A program made the translations under genes and the position numbers. From assembly GCA_910585615.1 (NCBI GenBank), contig CAJUFO010000087.1:1-17073 (forward strand): 17,073 nt of DNA, given 5' to 3'. Below, one piece after another: positions 14,604 to 17,073 of the stretch (positions within the stretch are counted from its first letter, which is position 1; every line of letters starts with the position of its first letter). This stretch comes from an uncultured Acetatifactor sp. GTDB taxonomy: Bacteria; Bacillota; Clostridia; Lachnospirales; Lachnospiraceae. Below the pieces are notes generated by a model. The model was not told the DNA's origin and did not search any database. It saw nothing but the letters and a program-made list of their open reading frames with translations.

Positions 14604-14921
14604 TCATGGGGAAGGGGCTTCGGAGGAGCCCTCTTTCCCGCGCATCCGGCCGAATACCGTGTCGTAGCCGTCATTTCCATAGTGCAGCGACCGGTTCACG
14701 CGGCTGATGGTGGCGGTGGAGGCGCCTGTCTTTTCGGCGATTTCCAGATAAGTGCAGTGGTTCTTGAGCATGGCGGCCACCTGGAGCCGCTGGGAGATGG
14801 AAATCAGCTCATTGACCGTACACAGATCCTCGAAGAAGCTGTAGCATTCTTCCCTGCTCTCCAGACAGAGGATGGCATCGAACAGGAAATCCACTGCATC
14901 GCTTTTTACTTTTTTGTTCAT
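14604..14921 (-). CDS. YerC/YecD-type TrpR-family repressor
   Basis: The 105-residue protein matches the YerC/YecD group of TrpR-like DNA-binding proteins. Helical N-terminus KVKSDAVDFLFDAILCLESREECYSFFEDLCT is followed by the region ELISISQRLQVAAML, and by the helix-turn-helix TYLEIAEKTGASTATISRVNRSL with the SxATISR recognition helix. Family members are small dimeric repressors whose ligand is generally unknown. ATG 14921 has GAGAGGTG upstream; a TTG at 14936 would add five residues. On the minus strand an extended -10-like TGGTAAAAT precedes the gene with a weak TTTACT -35. It is monocistronic. Confidence 0.9.
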   Translation of the reverse strand: MNKKVKSDAVDFLFDAILCLESREECYSFFEDLCTVNELISISQRLQVAAMLKNHCTYLEIAEKTGASTATISRVNRSLHYGNDGYDTVFGRMRGKEGSSEAPSP

Positions 14922-15198
14922 CTTGGCACCTCTCAACAGCTTTTATGTTTTATTATTTTACCATATTAACGCCCTGAAGTAAAGCCGGAAAATATGCGAA
15001 AATAGGCGGCCGTTCCGGAGTCTCGCGATTGCGGGGATTCCGGCTCCTGAAAATCTGTCCGGAACTGGGAAGGGGATAACACCGTCTCCCGCTTGAATGT
15101 CTGGCAATGGCGGACGTGGAAGACCTGATTCGCCTGTTCGAGCCCCTATAAAATATGACGGACGGAATTTTCTGCAACATGAACTGCATTTTCTGCCA

Positions 15199-15226
15199 TT
15201 TACATCGTGGAAAAACAGTGTAGAAT
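15199..15226 (+). promoter_or_regulatory. Promoter upstream of the DUF1836 gene
   Basis: TTTACA (15199-15204), a 16-bp spacer and TAGAAT (15221-15226). It is the best promoter before the DUF1836 gene, although it would give a leader of about 265 nt. Confidence 0.55.
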
Positions 15227-15374
15227 AGAGGAAAAAAGAAAAGGTGTGAGACAGATATAAATCCCCGGCAGCTAAGGAGGGCAGCAGACGCAAATGTCGA
15301 TAAACAAAATATCAGAATAAAATATTTTAAAAGTAGATGTTGTCATGTAGTAATGAATACTATATAATGTAAGA

Positions 15375-15433
15375 CAATAGAAAGCTGTATTTGCTTTCTA
15401 TTGTATATCATAGAAAGCTCTTTTGCTTTCTAT
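15375..15433 (+). repeat. Two tandem hairpins of the ATAGAAAGC family
   Basis: CAATAGAAAGC/GCTTTCTATTG (15375-15385 and 15393-15403) forms an 11-bp stem. ATAGAAAGC/GCTTTCTAT (15410-15418 and 15425-15433) forms a 9-bp stem of the same sequence. Both are followed by TTGTATA-type sequence, so the unit repeats with a spacing of about 32-34 bp. A related hairpin opens the dapA leader at 6871-6892. Confidence 0.8.
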
Positions 15434-15498
15434 TGTATACTGCCCAAAGCCGCAACAAACTACCAGAACACGGAGGGGAATACAGGGGGAGAGTCGAT

Positions 15499-16146
15499 AT
15501 GACGATTGACAATGACGATTTATTGAACAGCATCCGGGAAAGCCTGGACAGGGTGAAGTACATCAGCCCCGAGGACATCCCCAATATCGACCTGTACATG
15601 GATCAGGTCACTACCTTCATGGACAGCCGTCTCCAGTCTTCCGCCAGATATCCCGGCAAGGACAAGATACTGACCAAGACCATGATTAACAACTATGCCA
15701 AGAATGACCTGTTGCCGCCTCCCGTGAAGAAGAAATACTCCAGGGAGCATGTGATGCTGCTGGTCTTCATCTATTATTATAAGGGATTCCTGTCCATCAG
15801 CGACATACAGACGCTTTTGAAGCCTATCACGGAGCATTACTTCCAGAACGGACAGGCCTACAACCTGGAGGACATCTACAGGGAGGCCTTCGGCATGGAG
15901 GACAAGATGCTCCAGTCCATGAAAGCGGACGTGGAGGAGAAGTTCAAGATTTCCCAGGAGGCCTTTCAGGGCGCCCCCCAGGAGGATATGGATTTCCTCC
16001 ACAAATTCGCCTTCATCTGCACGTTGGGTTTCGACGTGTACCTGAAGAAGCTGATGATAGAGAAGATGATAGATGAGCTGGCGGCCGACAGGCAGGGGAA
16101 GAAGGCCCATAAGGCCGAGGCCGAGCAGAACGGGAAGAATCCCTGA
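15499..16146 (+). CDS. DUF1836 (YkrK-type) helix-turn-helix protein
   Basis: The 215-residue product contains the DUF1836 domain: after a variable N-terminus, LTKTMINNYAKNDLLPPP is followed by KKYSREHVMLLVFIYYYKGFLSISDIQTLLKPI. This N-terminal part resembles a MerR-like winged helix, so a DNA-binding role is plausible, but the function of the family is not established. The C-terminus is Lys/Glu-rich and helical. I chose ATG 15499 with GGGGGAGAG just upstream; a longer frame from 15391 would translate through the hairpin repeats. It probably forms its own unit, and the next gene begins 71 bp later. Confidence 0.85.
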   Translation: MTIDNDDLLNSIRESLDRVKYISPEDIPNIDLYMDQVTTFMDSRLQSSARYPGKDKILTKTMINNYAKNDLLPPPVKKKYSREHVMLLVFIYYYKGFLSISDIQTLLKPITEHYFQNGQAYNLEDIYREAFGMEDKMLQSMKADVEEKFKISQEAFQGAPQEDMDFLHKFAFICTLGFDVYLKKLMIEKMIDELAADRQGKKAHKAEAEQNGKNP

Positions 16147-16179
16147 ACGGAGGAAAAAGTGTAACAGGGACAGGCGCTT

Positions 16180-16212
16180 CCTCATATGATACCTTATCAA
16201 ACCATATGGAGG
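16180..16212 (+). promoter_or_regulatory. Hairpin covering the ribosome binding site of the SBP gene
   Basis: CCTCATATG (16180-16188) can pair with CATATGGAGG (16203-16212), with one bulged base and a 14-nt loop. The 3' arm includes the Shine-Dalgarno GGAGG (16208-16212). The left arm also contains TATGAT, a -10-like box. Confidence 0.4.
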
Positions 16213-16217
16213 TAGCT

Positions 16218-16793
16218 ATGAGGAAGTTTTCGATAAAGAAGGCAGGGGCCGTCTGCCTGGCCGTCCTGACGGCAGTGGCGGCCATGACCGGCTGCGGCGC
16301 GGGCGGCCCGGACAGGGCGAAGGAGGGCAAGACGAAGGTAGTGCTCAACGAGGTGGCGCATTCCATTTTCTATGCGCCCATGTATGTGGCCATCGAGGAG
16401 GGCTATTTCGAGGAAGCCGGGATCGAGCTGAGCCTGGTGACCGGATTCGGGGCAGACAAGACAATGACGGCAGTGCTCACCGGCGAGGCGGACATCGGCT
16501 TCATGGGCAGCGAGAGCACCATATACACTTATGTTGGGGGGACCGAGGACTATGTGGTGAACTTCGCGCAGCTGACCCAGCGGGCGGGGAATTTCCTGGT
16601 GTCCAGGGAGCCTATGGAAGATTTCTCGTGGGAGATGATTAAGGGTAAGGAGGTGCTGGGGGGCAGGGCAGGCGGTATGCCCAGCCACGATGTAACATGG
16701 GAACACATCAGAGGAATTTATGAGTGGACAGGCCGGAAAGCCCTGGATTTAAAGGGTTTTAAATATGAGGAAAAAGTTGTTTCCGTCTCATAG
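16218..16793 (+). pseudogene. SsuA/THI5-type ABC substrate-binding lipoprotein, 3'-truncated
   Basis: The N-terminus is a lipoprotein signal (basic MRKFSIKK, hydrophobic core, MTGC with the lipid-bearing Cys at about residue 27). The mature part follows the NMT1/THI5/SsuA plan: FYAPMYVAIEEGYFEEAGIE, GADKTMTAVLTGEADIGFMGSE and KEVLGGRAGGMP. Such proteins bind sulfonates, nitrate, pyrimidines or similar small molecules for import. Family proteins are about 320-340 aa, but here recognisable similarity stops near residue 155 (about 16683) and the last ~36 residues (from SHDVTWEH on) look unrelated. The rest of the gene and the permease/ATPase genes are not in the remaining 280 bp. ATG 16218 has GGAGG 5 nt upstream. 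The gene appears broken by inserted low-GC DNA. Confidence 0.8.
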
Positions 16794-16794
16794 C

Positions 16795-16866
16795 TATAAC
16801 TTGCTATTTCGTCATGGAAAAGCTAAAGTGCAGCTTTCCCACAACTCCATAAGACAGCAAGTTATA
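16795..16866. repeat. Nested inverted repeat next to element copy 2
   Basis: TATAACTTGCT (16795-16805) and AGCAAGTTATA (16856-16866) are perfect 11-bp inverted copies. Inside, GGAAAAGCT (16816-16824) pairs with AGCTTTCC (16832-16839) with one bulge. The right arm overlaps the first bases of the 102-bp element that begins at 16863. Confidence 0.8.
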
Positions 16867-16964
16867 CTGCTTAACGATTTCACTTGCCGTGAAACCAGAC
16901 TGCATAACGCTGACTGGTTCAATTGCATGATTACATTAGGCAGCATTCAGCGTTATGCAGTATA
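16863..16964. repeat. 102-bp palindromic element, copy 2
   Basis: It starts TATACTGCTTAACG and ends CGTTATGCAGTATA, which are inverted over 14 bp with one mismatch. ACTGCATAACGCTGA (16899-16913) pairs perfectly over 15 bp with TCAGCGTTATGCAGT (16947-16961). It is the partner of the element at 14386-14488. It lies in the low-GC stretch that interrupts the substrate-binding protein gene. Confidence 0.85.
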
Positions 16965-17073
16965 TACACATTACGCACAGTGCCGCCTACTACGGAATCC
17001 CTCTTTATCTCCACACACATTATTTCTTTTATGGCATATTCCAACTTGCGTCAATAGAATAAATAAGCTGGAT

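Larger units (their letters stand above)
14922..15498. other. 577-bp intergenic region before the DUF1836 gene
   Basis: The left part (to about 15150) is GC-rich and non-coding as far as I can see. A plus-strand frame ending at 15151 (MADVEDLIRLFEPL) resembles the end of a protein but is too short to name. A promoter with TTTACA (15199-15204), 16 bp and TAGAAT (15221-15226) leads to a strong AAGGAGG (15274-15280) and a mini-frame at 15294-15320 (MSINKISE). From 15297 the DNA turns very AT-rich and carries the two tandem hairpins at 15375-15433. Confidence 0.5.
16765..17073 (+). other. Open frame running off the window, overlapping repeats
   Basis: From the ATG at 16765 there are 103 codons without a stop to the window edge (start MRKKLFPSHSYNLLF). 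No Shine-Dalgarno precedes it, the stretch is AT-rich, and half of it consists of the inverted repeats at 16795-16964. I lean to a chance open frame in repeat DNA, though a coding mobile element reaching beyond the edge is possible. Confidence 0.25.

Noticed and set aside
15085..15151. Short frame ending MADVEDLIRLFEPL
   Set aside because: It looks like the tail of a protein, but only about 22 residues are open and no family can be named.
16147..16217. TPP riboswitch before the THI5/SsuA-like gene
   Set aside because: The 71-bp gap is too short and the conserved CTGAGA thi-box motif is absent.

Overview
The window (17,073 bp, about 55-60% GC in its genes) looks like chromosomal DNA from a Gram-positive anaerobe of the Clostridia, most likely a Lachnospiraceae member. 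The evidence is gene content and style: a PASTA-domain Ser/Thr kinase followed by RsgA, a class III fructose-1,6-bisphosphatase, a lysine riboswitch before dapA, a DUF1836 protein, a YerC/TrpR-type repressor, strong AGGAGG-type ribosome binding sites and TTGACA/TATAAT-type promoters. Species cannot be fixed from the sequence. Most of the window is housekeeping DNA. The accessory signals are small repeats and decayed gene pieces between genes.

Layout. 1-3120 (+): the 3' part of prkC, then rsgA, then a 270-bp remnant of an ABC transporter ATPase ending at a good terminator. 3300-5350 (-): typA (bipA) with its own promoter and terminator. 5575-6824 (+): a two-OB-fold SSB-like protein and a divergent CobO-type adenosyltransferase, the second with its own promoter. 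6836-9179 (+): a lysine biosynthesis unit of promoter, 5' hairpin, L-box riboswitch, terminator, dapA, an unusual 107-bp tandem repeat, and dapB. 9246-11201 (+): fbp. 11281-11832 (-): a low-complexity lipoprotein. 12083-12862 (+): a HisA of the eukaryotic type. 13022-14341 (+): a membrane-anchored, zinc-site-less LytM/M23-like protein followed by a bactofilin. 14604-14921 (-): a YerC-type TrpR-family regulator. 15499-16146 (+): a DUF1836 protein. 16218-16793 (+): a SsuA/THI5-type substrate-binding lipoprotein gene whose 3' half is replaced by low-GC, repeat-rich DNA reaching the window edge.

How the genes fit together. prkC and rsgA belong to the usual Firmicutes cell-wall signalling and ribosome-assembly cluster, but the expected next genes are absent and an ABC fragment sits there. 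dapA and dapB are consecutive steps of the diaminopimelate/lysine pathway under a lysine-sensing leader. The M23-like protein and bactofilin form a cell-shape pair.

The most unusual signals are: (i) two 102/103-bp elements, about 2.4 kb apart, with matching TATACTGC ends and a 15-bp stem that differs between copies only by compensatory changes; (ii) a 107-bp, 2.3-copy tandem repeat, each unit able to form two hairpins, running into the dapB ribosome binding site; (iii) a short hairpin motif (ATAGAAAGC...GCTTTCTAT) in leader regions; and (iv) the eukaryotic-type HisA. No complete defence system, CRISPR array, integrase or transposase is visible.
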